Assembly: GCA_005893305.1 (NCBI GenBank)
Contig: VBOZ01000014.1
Coordinates: 1 to 64,000 of the forward strand
DNA from: Candidatus Eisenbacteria bacterium
GTDB taxonomy: Bacteria; Eisenbacteria; RBG-16-71-46; SZUA-252
Direction of reading: 5' to 3'
Length of the DNA stretch: 64,000 bases
The notes beneath the pieces are model-generated. The model searched no databases and was not told the origin of the DNA. It saw only the letters and a program-made list of their open reading frames with translations. Positions 9,030 to 17,451 of this stretch are shown here, piece after piece; the first letter of the stretch is position 1, and the number at the start of each line of letters is the position of its first letter. Both the position numbers and the translations under genes were made by a program.

Positions 9030-9946
9030 TCGAGCAGGACCGGCGGGAGCGCGCCGCGGAGGGCCCGGATGTGGTCGGGGCCGGTTCCACAGCAACCGCC
9101 CACGATCTGCGCGCTGCTCCGGACCCACGCCTGGGCCATCTCGGCGAACCGCCCCGGCGTCATCGCCGGATCGAAGCTCCAGGCGCCGCGCTCGAGATCG
9201 GGCGCCCCGGCGTTCGGATAGCAGCCGACCGGGAGATTCGTCGCGCGCGTGATCTCGTCGAGGCACGCGCCCGCGATCTCGGGCGGCGTGCAGTTGACGA
9301 GGATCGCGTCGGGCTCGAGCGCTTCGACGGCGTGAACCGCGTCCCCGAGCGCCTCCCCGCTCCAGATCTCCCGCGGGCTCCTGCAGATGAAGCTGACCAG
9401 CACCGGGAGCCTGGCCCCCCGGGCCCCGCGGAGCGCGGCGACCGCTTCGGCGACCGAGTTCATCGTCTCGATCAGGAGAAGATCGGCTCCCGCGCGCTGG
9501 AGCCGCTCGGCCTGCTCGCGGTGCTCCCGCTCGGCCACCCCGGGCGGCGGGGCGAGCTCGGGCCGGTAGCAATCCTCGAGCGGGGCGATCGAGCCGGCGA
9601 TCCAGACCTCCCGGTCGAGGCCCGCGCGCTGGCGGGCTTCCCGGCAGAGCGAGATCGCGAGGGCCGTGAGACGGTCCGCCTCCCCCTCCATGCCCGCTTT
9701 CAGGAGGGCGCGCGGGGTCGTCCGGAAGGTGTTCGCGGTGAGGATCTCGGCCCCGGCGCGAACGTACTCTTCGTGGATCTGGCGGACCGTGTCGGGAGCG
9801 TCCACGAGCGCCTGCGCGCTCCAGAGCGGGAGCCGCGTCGGGACCCCGCGCCGCTCGAGCTCGGTCCCGAGCGCGCCGTCCAGGAGAATGATCTCTCCGC
9901 GCGTGAGGCGCGCTGTGAGCGGGTTCTGAGGGATGGTCGTGGTCAT
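9026..9946 (-). CDS. Homocysteine S-methyltransferase family protein
   Basis: A 306-residue (beta/alpha)8 barrel. It opens with ILLDGALGTELERRG, carries ILTANTFRTT, and has the zinc-thiolate ligands in LVNCTPPE and the C-terminal GGCCGTGPDHI motif. These three cysteines are what define the Pfam S-methyl-transferase family (MetH N-domain, BHMT, MmuM). It probably moves a methyl group from S-methylmethionine, betaine or methylcobalamin-type donors to homocysteine. I chose the ATG at 9946 over one at 10021, whose extra 25 residues are low-complexity and overlap the patatin gene. There is no B12-binding domain, so it is not a full MetH. Confidence 0.86.
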   Translation of the reverse strand: MTTTIPQNPLTARLTRGEIILLDGALGTELERRGVPTRLPLWSAQALVDAPDTVRQIHEEYVRAGAEILTANTFRTTPRALLKAGMEGEADRLTALAISLCREARQRAGLDREVWIAGSIAPLEDCYRPELAPPPGVAEREHREQAERLQRAGADLLLIETMNSVAEAVAALRGARGARLPVLVSFICRSPREIWSGEALGDAVHAVEALEPDAILVNCTPPEIAGACLDEITRATNLPVGCYPNAGAPDLERGAWSFDPAMTPGRFAEMAQAWVRSSAQIVGGCCGTGPDHIRALRGALPPVLLE

Positions 9947-9980
9947 CGGCGAGGCGGACTTCCCAGCGCCTCGGGAGGCG

Positions 9981-11177
9981 TCAGCCTCCCGCGGAGGCTT
10001 CGTCCGGCGGGTTGAGCCCATGGAACTGCATCAGCTCCTCGATCACGGCGCGGCGGCGGCGGAGAATCGACGTCATCGACGTGTAGCCGTACCGGAGGAG
10101 CTGCTCCCTCTCGGTATAGCTCATGGTGTGGTGGAGGAACATCATCGCCTCGCTCGAGGAGGGCTCGATCCGATAGAGCTTCACGTCGGGATACTCGGCC
10201 TGGCAGCGGCGGAACTCCCCGTCGAGGCGCACGCGCGTCTCGATGCGGGATGCCTGATCCTGGATGAACGACATGCCCTTCTCGCGGATGGTCGCGCACT
10301 TTCCGTCTCCGCGCGGAAGGCAGACGGTCTGCCGGTCGTTCGAGATATTGACGAGCGGGTTGATGATCAGGATCGTCGAGGCGCCCGCCCGGACCGCGAC
10401 GTCGATGTGGGCCACCTTCCCGGTCGAGCCGTCGATGTAATCGCGCCCCTCGATCGTGACGGGGCGAAAGAGGAGCGGAATCGCCGAGGAAGCGGCCACG
10501 ACGTGCGAGATCGGAACCTTGGAGCCTTCGACGTTCGAGAAGATGCGCCGGGTCCCAAGGTCAAGATCGGTCGTCGGGATGTAGAGCTCCTTCGCCAAGT
10601 CGTCGAAGGAGTCGGTCTTTCCGTTCGCCTCCAGAACCCGCGAGAAGAACTTCTTGAAGTTGTCGAGCGAGAAGACGCCGGCCGGCAGCCGCTCCTCGAC
10701 GTAGTGCATGAACTCGAAGGGCGACGGGCGCTGGCCGATCTTCACGCACCGCACGAAGTAGCCCGGGATCGACAGCACGACCCCGAAGAAGGAGCCGAGG
10801 ATCGCCCAGCGATTCACGTCGTACATGTCGCCGCGCCGGAACTGAAGGGCGGGGTCGGCGTCCGTGAGGAGTCCCCAGTAGATCTTTCGGGCAGGGATTC
10901 CCTTGGCGAGCAGGGCGGAGATGGTAGCTCCCGCGCTCACGCCGATGTAGATGTCGAACCCGGTGCTCGAGAAATCAAAGCCGAGGAAGTCGTCCAGGGC
11001 GGCAAGGCAGCCGATCTCGTAGAACGCGCCCGAGAGCCCGCCCCCGGAGAGGCTGAGGCAGATCTTCTTTCGGGCCGGGGCCGCGCCCCCACGAGGGCGA
11101 AACGCCGCCCAGCCGGACCGTGAGGGGTTCTCGGCCCGGCCGGTCGAGCGGCCGGGATCGCTTTCGGGTGGCGTCAT
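9981..11177 (-). CDS. Patatin-like phospholipase
   Basis: A 398-residue protein with the patatin glycine-rich loop LSLSGGGLSGAF (about 42-52), the nucleophile elbow GVSAGA (Ser81) and the dyad aspartate in YIDGSTGK, where DGS replaces the commoner DGG. Such enzymes hydrolyse phospholipid or other acyl esters with a Ser-Asp dyad. No signal peptide or beta-barrel translocator is present, so it is probably cytosolic or peripheral. The first 35 residues are proline/arginine-rich and may not be essential. The ATG overlaps the SDR stop by four bases (11174-11177). Confidence 0.85.
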   Translation of the reverse strand: MTPPESDPGRSTGRAENPSRSGWAAFRPRGGAAPARKKICLSLSGGGLSGAFYEIGCLAALDDFLGFDFSSTGFDIYIGVSAGATISALLAKGIPARKIYWGLLTDADPALQFRRGDMYDVNRWAILGSFFGVVLSIPGYFVRCVKIGQRPSPFEFMHYVEERLPAGVFSLDNFKKFFSRVLEANGKTDSFDDLAKELYIPTTDLDLGTRRIFSNVEGSKVPISHVVAASSAIPLLFRPVTIEGRDYIDGSTGKVAHIDVAVRAGASTILIINPLVNISNDRQTVCLPRGDGKCATIREKGMSFIQDQASRIETRVRLDGEFRRCQAEYPDVKLYRIEPSSSEAMMFLHHTMSYTEREQLLRYGYTSMTSILRRRRAVIEELMQFHGLNPPDEASAGG

Positions 11178-11968
11178 GATCTCCGAGGATACCGGAAAAG
11201 CGCGCTCACGATGCGGTCGCTAAGCGCGGGTGCCGCGACGTTCAAGACGGCGAGCCATTGGTTCCGAGCGGGGATGTAGATCTCGGCGGAGTGATGGCGG
11301 AGCGCGCGCTCGATTCCGAGAGCAACCTGATCGGTGTCGAGAATCGTCCCCGCCGGTCCGATTCCAAGCGCGCGGTCCCGTCCCGCGCGATCCAGAAACG
11401 GGGTCTCGACCGCGGCCGGGATCAGCAAACTCACCCGGATGCCGAGGGGGCGCAGCTCTCGCCGCCATCCCTCCGTCAGGCCGACGAGGCCGAACTTGCT
11501 CGCGTTGTAGTAGGAGTAGTAGGGTGCGGCGACCCTTCCGGCGAAGCTCGCCACGTTCACGATCGCGCTTCCGCGGCGGGCCTTGAGCGCGGTGAGCGCG
11601 GCGCGCGTCATCCGGATGGCGCCGCGCAGGTTGACGGCGAGCTGCTCCTCGATCTCGTCATCCGTGGCTTCGTCGACCGACCGGAGGTATCCCACGCCGG
11701 CGTTGTTCACGAGCGCGTCGATGTGGCCGAAGCGCGAGGTCGTCTCGACGACTGCGCGCAGGGCGTCCACGGTACTGCAGACATCGCCGGGAATCACGAG
11801 CGCCTCACCCCCCGCGCCCTCGATCTCCTTTGCCAGAGCGCGCAGCGGGTCCGGGTGCCTTGCGAAGAGGGCCACCCGCGCGCCGCGCCGCGCCAGCCGG
11901 AGCGCGGCTGCGCGCCCGATCCCGCCCGACGCGCCGGTCAGGAGGACCGCGCGGCCCTTAAGATTCAC
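11174..11968 (-). CDS. Short-chain dehydrogenase/reductase (SDR)
   Basis: A 264-residue classical SDR. TGASGGIG binds the cofactor, DALVNNAGVGY gives the NNAG motif, NVASFAG carries the serine and YYNASKFGLVG the Tyr/Lys pair. The last 50 residues hold a hydrophobic segment (WLAVLNVAAPALSDRIVSAL) resembling the C-terminal membrane-associating tail of DltE/YdfG-like lipid-linked SDRs. Translation starts at GTG 11968, directly after the TGA of the S9 peptidase gene. The position next to a patatin hints at lipid metabolism, which is only an inference. Confidence 0.86.
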   Translation of the reverse strand: MNLKGRAVLLTGASGGIGRAAALRLARRGARVALFARHPDPLRALAKEIEGAGGEALVIPGDVCSTVDALRAVVETTSRFGHIDALVNNAGVGYLRSVDEATDDEIEEQLAVNLRGAIRMTRAALTALKARRGSAIVNVASFAGRVAAPYYSYYNASKFGLVGLTEGWRRELRPLGIRVSLLIPAAVETPFLDRAGRDRALGIGPAGTILDTDQVALGIERALRHHSAEIYIPARNQWLAVLNVAAPALSDRIVSALFRYPRRS

Positions 11969-14074
11969 TCACCGGACCCCGGCCATCGCCGGCTCGGCCG
12001 CTGCTCCGACCGAATCGGACGGCGCTCCGCCAGGCATCAGATGTCGCGTAAACCAGTCGCGCATGACGTGGAGCCGGGCCACGCGGCGCGACGGCGTTCC
12101 GCCCCTCGAGAGACCGTGGCTCTCGTCGGGGAAGAGCACCATCTCGACCTCGCGGCGCATCGCCTTCAGCGTCTTGTAAAGAATCTCCGCCTCCGATATC
12201 GGGCACCGCTGGTCTTGAAGGCTGTGCGTGATCATGAGCGGCGTCTTGATCTTGTCGGCGTATGCGAGCGGCGACTGCCGCCACAGGGCCTCGGAGGTCA
12301 TGTTCCAGGGCTCATCCCCGAACTCAGAGGGCGCACCCCCCAGATCGTCGCTCGCCAAGAGGAGGGTGGAGATCGTCGTGACGCAGCGCTGGGTCAGGGC
12401 GGCCCGGAACCGCTCCGTGTGCCCGACGACCCAGTTCGTCATGTAGCCGCCATAGGAGCCTCCGGTCACGCCCAAGCGCTCGGGATCGACCTCCGGGTGG
12501 CGCTTCAGCGCCTCGTCCACCACGAGCATGAGGTCGTCGAAGGCGGGCCCGCCCCAATCCTTCACGATCGCCTGATTGAAGGCTTCGCCGTAGCCCAGCC
12601 CGCCCCTCGGGTTGGAGAAGACGACATAGAAGCCCGCGTTCGCGAACATCTGGAACTCATGGAAGTAGCAGGCGCCCCACTGGACGCGGGGGCCGCCGTG
12701 GATCTCGAGGATCATCGGGTGCTTCTTCTTGGGATCCGCGTTCGGCGGTTTGAGGATCCATGCTTGGATCTTGTGCCCTTCCGGCGCGCTCACCCAGAAT
12801 TCCTCGGGCTGGACGATCGTGAGCGACGCGAAGAGCTCCTTGTTCGGCTCGGTGATCGGCGTCATCGCGCGACGCTTCGGATCGAATCGCGCGATCGTGC
12901 CCGCATCCTTGTGTCCGCAGCGGAGGACCACCAGGTCGTCGGCGCCCTTCGACCCGACTAGGCCCATGATCCGGAGCGCCCCCTCGGTGAGACGCTCGGC
13001 CTTTCCGCCCGTGGAAGGCGCGGCGTAAAGATGCACGGAGCCGGTGTCCGTCGATTGGAAGTAGACTGTGGACCCGTCGCGGCTCCAGACCGGCCTGGCC
13101 GACTCGTGGAAGTCGTTCAGATCGCTGCCCATCACGTCGGCCGAGACGCGGTCGAGGTCGGGCGTCAGATCTCGTGCGGCGCCGCCTTCCGCGGACACGA
13201 CCCAGACGTGGTGGTTGTACCAGCCCCACCAGTCGTTCTCCTTGGCGTGACCGATGAAGGCGATCCGCTTTCCATCGGGAGACCAGGAGGGGCTCGAGGC
13301 CACGCCCGGCTGCGGCGTGAGGTTCTTGGGCTCTCCGCCCGCCGAGGGCATCACCCAGACGTCGGAGACGACGTAGAAGTTGTAGTCGTTGTCCCGGTCC
13401 CTGTTCGCCGCGAACGCGAGCCACTTGCCGTCCGGGGACCAGACCGGGGGCTCGTGATCGACCGGGCCCGAGGTCAACGCGCGCACTTCCCGCGTCGCGA
13501 CGTCGAGCACGTGGATGTGCGAGCGGGCCTGAGGCAGGAATCCCTGTCCGTCGAATTTGTAGCGGAGCCTCGTGATGTGCCGGTAGCTCGGCGGAGGCGG
13601 ATCCTTCTTCTCGGCCTTCGCGTCCTGCGCCTTCTTCAGAGGCGTGCTTCCGGGCAGGTGCCCCGTCTCGGGCGGATCGCTCGGCGTGTAGACGAACGAG
13701 ATCCGCCCTCCGTCGGGCGACCAGGCGAGGCCGCCGACACTGCCGTCGAGATCGGTGAGCCGCTCCCCCTCGCCGCCGTCCAACGGCAGGCGGTAGATCT
13801 GCGCTCTCTTGTCCTTCCGGTTCGAGACGAACGCGAGCCACCGTCCGTCGGGGCTGAACGCTGCCCCCATGTTCTTGTTCTCGCCGAAGGTGAGGCGGCG
13901 CGGCTCGCCGCCCGCCGCCGGAACGAGCCAGAGATGCGATTGATAGTTGTCCTTCTCGGCATCGATCGTCCGGATCGTGTAGACGATCCGCGATCCGTCC
14001 GGCGAGACGGTGAGCGCGTCGACGAACTGGATCTGAAAGAGATCCTCCGGTTGAAGCGTGCGTGGGGTGGGCAT
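11969..14074 (-). CDS. S9 family peptidase (acylaminoacyl-peptidase/prolyl oligopeptidase type)
   Basis: A 701-residue serine peptidase. The N-terminal 420 residues form a WD40-like beta-propeller with repeated W/F-SPDG blades (VSPDGSRIVY, FSPDGRWLAF, WSPDGGRISF, WSPDGKWLAF, WSPDGKRIAF). The C-terminal catalytic domain has the nucleophile elbow GVTGGSYGGYMTNW, the acid in SLQDQRCP and the histidine in FPDESHGLSR. The propeller gates access, so the substrates are oligopeptides or N-acyl peptides. No signal peptide is visible. It leads the run of minus-strand genes down to the NUDIX-MBL gene; the DUF1028 genes upstream are spaced 17 bases away. Confidence 0.92.
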   Translation of the reverse strand: MPTPRTLQPEDLFQIQFVDALTVSPDGSRIVYTIRTIDAEKDNYQSHLWLVPAAGGEPRRLTFGENKNMGAAFSPDGRWLAFVSNRKDKRAQIYRLPLDGGEGERLTDLDGSVGGLAWSPDGGRISFVYTPSDPPETGHLPGSTPLKKAQDAKAEKKDPPPPSYRHITRLRYKFDGQGFLPQARSHIHVLDVATREVRALTSGPVDHEPPVWSPDGKWLAFAANRDRDNDYNFYVVSDVWVMPSAGGEPKNLTPQPGVASSPSWSPDGKRIAFIGHAKENDWWGWYNHHVWVVSAEGGAARDLTPDLDRVSADVMGSDLNDFHESARPVWSRDGSTVYFQSTDTGSVHLYAAPSTGGKAERLTEGALRIMGLVGSKGADDLVVLRCGHKDAGTIARFDPKRRAMTPITEPNKELFASLTIVQPEEFWVSAPEGHKIQAWILKPPNADPKKKHPMILEIHGGPRVQWGACYFHEFQMFANAGFYVVFSNPRGGLGYGEAFNQAIVKDWGGPAFDDLMLVVDEALKRHPEVDPERLGVTGGSYGGYMTNWVVGHTERFRAALTQRCVTTISTLLLASDDLGGAPSEFGDEPWNMTSEALWRQSPLAYADKIKTPLMITHSLQDQRCPISEAEILYKTLKAMRREVEMVLFPDESHGLSRGGTPSRRVARLHVMRDWFTRHLMPGGAPSDSVGAAAEPAMAGVR

Positions 14075-14091
14075 GGCTCTCTCCTTGGTTT

Positions 14092-15222
14092 CTATCGCTT
14101 GCCCGACTTGAATCGGGCGATCTGTTCCTTCAAATAGTTGTCGGTCGGCGTGAGAGCGAGCGCCTTCGTCTCGACCTCGATCGCCTTCGCGGCGTCACCC
14201 ATCCGGAAATGAACCTCCGCCAGCGTATCCAGAATCCCGGTCTCCTTCGGCTCGAGCGCGACCGCCCGCTCGGCGGCGGTCAGAGCCTCCGGGAGGTACA
14301 TGTCGCTCGTGGCGCAGGTCCATGCGAGACCGTTCAAGCTTGAAGCGTCGTTGACCCCGCCGGCGAGCGCCCGGCGCAGCGCCTCCCCCACACGGTCCCG
14401 CTCGACCTTCGCGAGATCCCTCCGCCCGATCTTATCGTACGACTCGGCGTACCGGAGGTGTGCCTCCGAGAGCTTCGAAGCCTCGAGGATCTGGAAGACG
14501 CGGTGAAGCTCTCGGATCGGCTCCTTGTGATCCTCGACCCGGAGGTCGATGTAGCGTGTCCTGTATTCGGGATAATCCGCGCTCGGGCGCACCACGAGAA
14601 GTGCCGCCGACTGCATCCCCCGCTTGTCGCCGCCCGCGGCCTGCCCCGCGTCGAGCGCGGCCAGGAGCCTCGAGGCAAGCTCGCCCTGCGTGGAGAGGAA
14701 CGCCCGCTCCATGTCCGCGACGACCGCCTCGCCCGCGAGGATGTTTCCCTGGATCGAGTAGCCCCAACCGGTGCGATGGCCCGCCCACGAGGAGCAGTCC
14801 TTCCCCGTGTGCGCGGCGCTCCGGCCCTGGACGTCCACGACGCCGACCTGGCGGTGCACGCTTCCCGAGTCGGAGTCGAGGAGGGCGCGGAGCACCTCGG
14901 GCGCCGACTTTCCCTGCCGGAGCAGCGCGAGCCCCATCGGGCCGAACGACTCGTTGGTCGATGCCTGGGTCGCGATGCCGCCGACCCCCGCCTCCGCCCA
15001 CGGCACCGCCATCCCCACGCTGAACGCCCGGGACTGGACCGCGACGCCCACCTCCTGCGTCACCGAGTCGTACGCGACGATGGAGAAGGTCGCGGACGCG
15101 CACGGCGCCAGGAGCGAGGTCGCCGCCGCGGCGAAGAGAATGATGGAGGCGGCGCGGGCGGCGCGGGCGGCGCGGGCGGCGCGGGCGGCGCGGGCGATTG
15201 GGCGGTCTGTGATCGCTCTCAC
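14092..15222 (-). CDS. Secreted DUF1028 protein with TPR-like C-terminal region (copy 1)
   Basis: A 376-residue protein. A signal peptide is followed by ATFSIVAYDSVTQEVGVAVQ, the conserved opening of DUF1028, an Ntn-hydrolase-like fold of unknown reaction. Conserved GYSIQGNILAG and GDKRGMQSAALLVV segments follow. The last 120 residues have TPR-like helices (ALTAAERAVALEPKETGILD and a second similar unit). The start is GTG 15222, overlapping the stop of the upstream paralogue (GTGA). The n-region of the signal is built from a 9-base tandem repeat that gives Ala-Ala-Arg units. It is clearly a tandem duplicate of the next gene upstream. Confidence 0.83.
   Translation of the reverse strand: MRAITDRPIARAARAARAARAARAASIILFAAAATSLLAPCASATFSIVAYDSVTQEVGVAVQSRAFSVGMAVPWAEAGVGGIATQASTNESFGPMGLALLRQGKSAPEVLRALLDSDSGSVHRQVGVVDVQGRSAAHTGKDCSSWAGHRTGWGYSIQGNILAGEAVVADMERAFLSTQGELASRLLAALDAGQAAGGDKRGMQSAALLVVRPSADYPEYRTRYIDLRVEDHKEPIRELHRVFQILEASKLSEAHLRYAESYDKIGRRDLAKVERDRVGEALRRALAGGVNDASSLNGLAWTCATSDMYLPEALTAAERAVALEPKETGILDTLAEVHFRMGDAAKAIEVETKALALTPTDNYLKEQIARFKSGKR
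15151..15195. repeat. 9-base tandem repeat, five exact copies, inside a signal peptide
   Basis: The unit GGCGCGGGC is repeated exactly five times. On the coding (minus) strand it encodes Ala-Ala-Arg-type tripeptides in the positively charged start of the DUF1028 signal sequence. Copy-number change would keep the frame. Confidence 0.9.
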
Positions 15223-16310
15223 TTGCGGCCCGCCCGGAACCGCTCGATCTGCTCCTTCAGGTAGGCGCTCTTGGGGTCGAGCGTCGCCGCCCGCGACTCC
15301 ACCTCGACCGCCTTCGCGGTGTTCCCCGCGCGGAAGTGGACCTCGGCCAGCGTGTCGAGGATGTCGATATTCCTCGGCTCGATCTCCACGGCGCGCTCCG
15401 CGGCGCGGATGGCGTCCGACAGGAAGATATCGTGGGTGGCGCACGCCCACGCGAGCCCGTTCAGGAGCGACGCGTCCCGCTCTCCGCGGGCGATCGCGCG
15501 CTTCATGCTCTCTCCCACCCGCTCCCGCTCCATCACCGCCAGGTCCGTCCGACCTTGAGCCTCGTACTGGGCCGCGTAATTCAAGTGCGCGTTGGCCAGG
15601 TGGAATCCCTCGAAGATCTGCCACACTCGGCGCAGCTCCTGGATCGGCGTCTTGTGATCCTCGACGCGGAGGTCCACGTACCGGACGTTGTACTCCGGGT
15701 GGTCGACGCTCGGCCGGACGACGAGGAGCGCGGCCGACTGCATCCCGCGCTTGTCGCCGCCGGCGGCCTGCGCCGCCTCGAGCGCGGCGATCATCCGCTC
15801 GGCCAGCTCGCCGCGCGATTCGCGGTACGCCTGGGCCATGTTCGCGACCACGCTCGGACCCGCCAGGATATTCCCTTGGCAGGCGAAGCCGGGACCCGTC
15901 TCCCCTCCCGCCCAATCGAGGCACCGCCTGCCCGTCCAGTTCACGGCGCGTCCCCTCGCGTCGACGATCCCCACCTGGCGCCCGTCCCAGAGCGTGTCGG
16001 CCGCCGCCAGCGCCCTCATCACGTCGGCCGCCGGCATCCCGGTGCGGAGGAGGGCGAGCGCTTCCGGTCCGAGCGTTACGTTGACGTTCGCCTGCGTGGC
16101 AACGGCGCCCGCGCCAGCTTCCGCCCAAGGTACCGCGGTCCCGACCGAGAAGTACTTCGACTGCACGGCAACGCCCACCTCCTGCGTCACGGAGTCGTAG
16201 GCCACGATCGAGAAGGTGCCGGTCTTGACGTCCGCAAGGGCGGACGCGGCCGGGAGCAGGGCGAGCGGAAGGGCCAGGAACAACGCGGCGAACACGCGAC
16301 GGCGGATCAT
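15219..16310 (-). CDS. Secreted DUF1028 protein with TPR-like C-terminal region (copy 2)
   Basis: A 363-residue paralogue of the neighbouring gene. A clean signal peptide (MIRRRVFAALFLALPLALL, Ala-rich cleavage region) precedes GTFSIVAYDSVTQEVGVAV. The DUF1028 core spans about residues 28-230 and the TPR-like tail about 240-360 (AIRAAERAVEIEPRNIDILD, then AVEVESRAATLDP). The ATG at 16310 gives the signal peptide; the frame is open further upstream without a family-like sequence. Function is unknown: DUF1028 is structurally Ntn-like but no substrate is established. The two copies share most of their conserved blocks, so a recent tandem duplication is likely. Confidence 0.85.
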   Translation of the reverse strand: MIRRRVFAALFLALPLALLPAASALADVKTGTFSIVAYDSVTQEVGVAVQSKYFSVGTAVPWAEAGAGAVATQANVNVTLGPEALALLRTGMPAADVMRALAAADTLWDGRQVGIVDARGRAVNWTGRRCLDWAGGETGPGFACQGNILAGPSVVANMAQAYRESRGELAERMIAALEAAQAAGGDKRGMQSAALLVVRPSVDHPEYNVRYVDLRVEDHKTPIQELRRVWQIFEGFHLANAHLNYAAQYEAQGRTDLAVMERERVGESMKRAIARGERDASLLNGLAWACATHDIFLSDAIRAAERAVEIEPRNIDILDTLAEVHFRAGNTAKAVEVESRAATLDPKSAYLKEQIERFRAGRK

Positions 16311-16330
16311 CGATCTACCCCTTGATAGGT

Positions 16331-16492
16331 GGGTCGGCTCGGGTCCAGCAGTAGCGTTCGAAGGTACCAAAAAGTCCACCGGGCCGGGCTCAAATTTCCT
16401 GTGGACTCCCCCCGACCAGCGGCGTAGCGTCATAGTTGTCGTCGTAAGAGCCCCCGGCCCCCCGCCCGACGCGAGGGGCCGGATTGCTTTTT
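16331..16492 (+). promoter_or_regulatory. Structured 5' leader with terminator-like hairpin ahead of the RnfD-like gene
   Basis: The 223-base gap between the DUF1028 and RnfD-like genes contains nested complementary pairs: GGGTCGG (16331-16337) with CCGACC (16412-16417), enclosing GTCCAC (16374-16379) with GTGGAC (16401-16406). These are followed by an 8-bp stem CCGGCCCC/GGGGCCGG (16454-16482) and a TTTTT run at 16488-16492. No plus-strand gene lies upstream to be terminated, so attenuation of the downstream operon is possible. It does not match a riboswitch class I recognise. Confidence 0.35.
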
Positions 16493-16533
16493 CGGGGAAT
16501 ACTCCCTGGCTGCCGGACGTAGGTACCGGTGCG

Positions 16534-17451
16534 ATGACGACACGCGACGAAGCCCTGGCCCGATCCGGCCGCCGATTCGACCCCCGCTGGTGGCAAATCT
16601 GCTGTCTTTCCGCGCTTTTGACGTACGGCATCTTCTGGCTTTCCTTCGACGTGCCCCCGACCCAGATCGCCGCCACGATCGGTACGGCCCTGGCGGTTCA
16701 GTGGGTCCTGACCCGAGCGCTCAAGATCCCCACGTTTGAATGGAAGAGCGCGCTGATCTCGGGGCTCGGCCTCTGCTTCCTGTTCCGCGCGAACGAGTGG
16801 TGGCTGGCGGCGGTGACCGCGTCGATCGCCATCGGGAGCAAGTTCTTCATCCGCTGGCACGGGAAGCACATCTGGAATCCTACGAACATCGCGCTCGCGC
16901 TGATGATGCTCGTCCTCCCAGCCCAGGCGTGGGTTTCGCCCGGCCAATGGGGGAGCGGGCCGACGCTCGCCTACGCCATGGCTTGCGGAGGCGCCTTCGT
17001 CGTGAACCGCTCCGCGCGCAGCGACACGAGCATCGCCTTCATCGCCGCCTTCGCGGCGATCCTCTTCGGCCGGTCCCTCTGGCTGGGCGAGCCGATGACG
17101 ATCCCGCTCCACAGGCTTGAGAACGGGGCGCTCATGATCTTCACGTTCCACATGATCTCGGATCCCAAGACGACCCCCAATACGCGTGCGGGACGGATTC
17201 TGTTCGCGTGCCTCGTCGCGGCGGGGGCCGCGTTCGTCGCGTTCGTCCTCTTTCGGCCCAACGGGCCGATCTGGGCCCTCGCGGCGCTCGCGCCCGTCGT
17301 GCCGCTGATCGATCGCTTCCTCCCCGGACCACGTTACGACTGGAAGCGCCCCGTGACCGGACCCCTCTGGAAAGGAGATTCCCGTGAACCGATGGCTGCT
17401 CGCGCTCGCGATCTGCCTGGCGGGCGCCTTGTCGGCGCCGGCCGCGTATAG
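16534..17451 (+). CDS. Orphan RnfD/NqrB-like membrane protein
   Basis: A 305-residue polytopic protein of the RnfD/NqrB family (PF03116), with about nine hydrophobic segments. The conserved flavin-attachment region is recognisable as FHMISDPKTTPNTRAGR, where a Thr covalently carries FMN in Rnf and Nqr complexes. HIWNPTNIALALMML is another family block. No other rnf or nqr subunit and no ApbE flavin transferase is nearby; instead two DUF2330 genes follow. It may act as a stand-alone membrane flavoprotein, as do other isolated RnfD relatives. The ATG at 16534 is preferred; longer upstream frame is non-homologous. The 3' end overlaps the DUF2330 gene by 68 bases. Confidence 0.78.
   Translation: MTTRDEALARSGRRFDPRWWQICCLSALLTYGIFWLSFDVPPTQIAATIGTALAVQWVLTRALKIPTFEWKSALISGLGLCFLFRANEWWLAAVTASIAIGSKFFIRWHGKHIWNPTNIALALMMLVLPAQAWVSPGQWGSGPTLAYAMACGGAFVVNRSARSDTSIAFIAAFAAILFGRSLWLGEPMTIPLHRLENGALMIFTFHMISDPKTTPNTRAGRILFACLVAAGAAFVAFVLFRPNGPIWALAALAPVVPLIDRFLPGPRYDWKRPVTGPLWKGDSREPMAARARDLPGGRLVGAGRV

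Noticed and set aside
7776-9221. Plus-strand 481-codon frame over the NUDIX-MBL gene
   Set aside because: Shadow of the minus-strand gene; Arg/Gly-rich without family motifs.
11258-12961. Plus-strand 567-codon frame over the SDR and S9 peptidase genes
   Set aside because: It crosses two genuine minus-strand genes and shows no domain.
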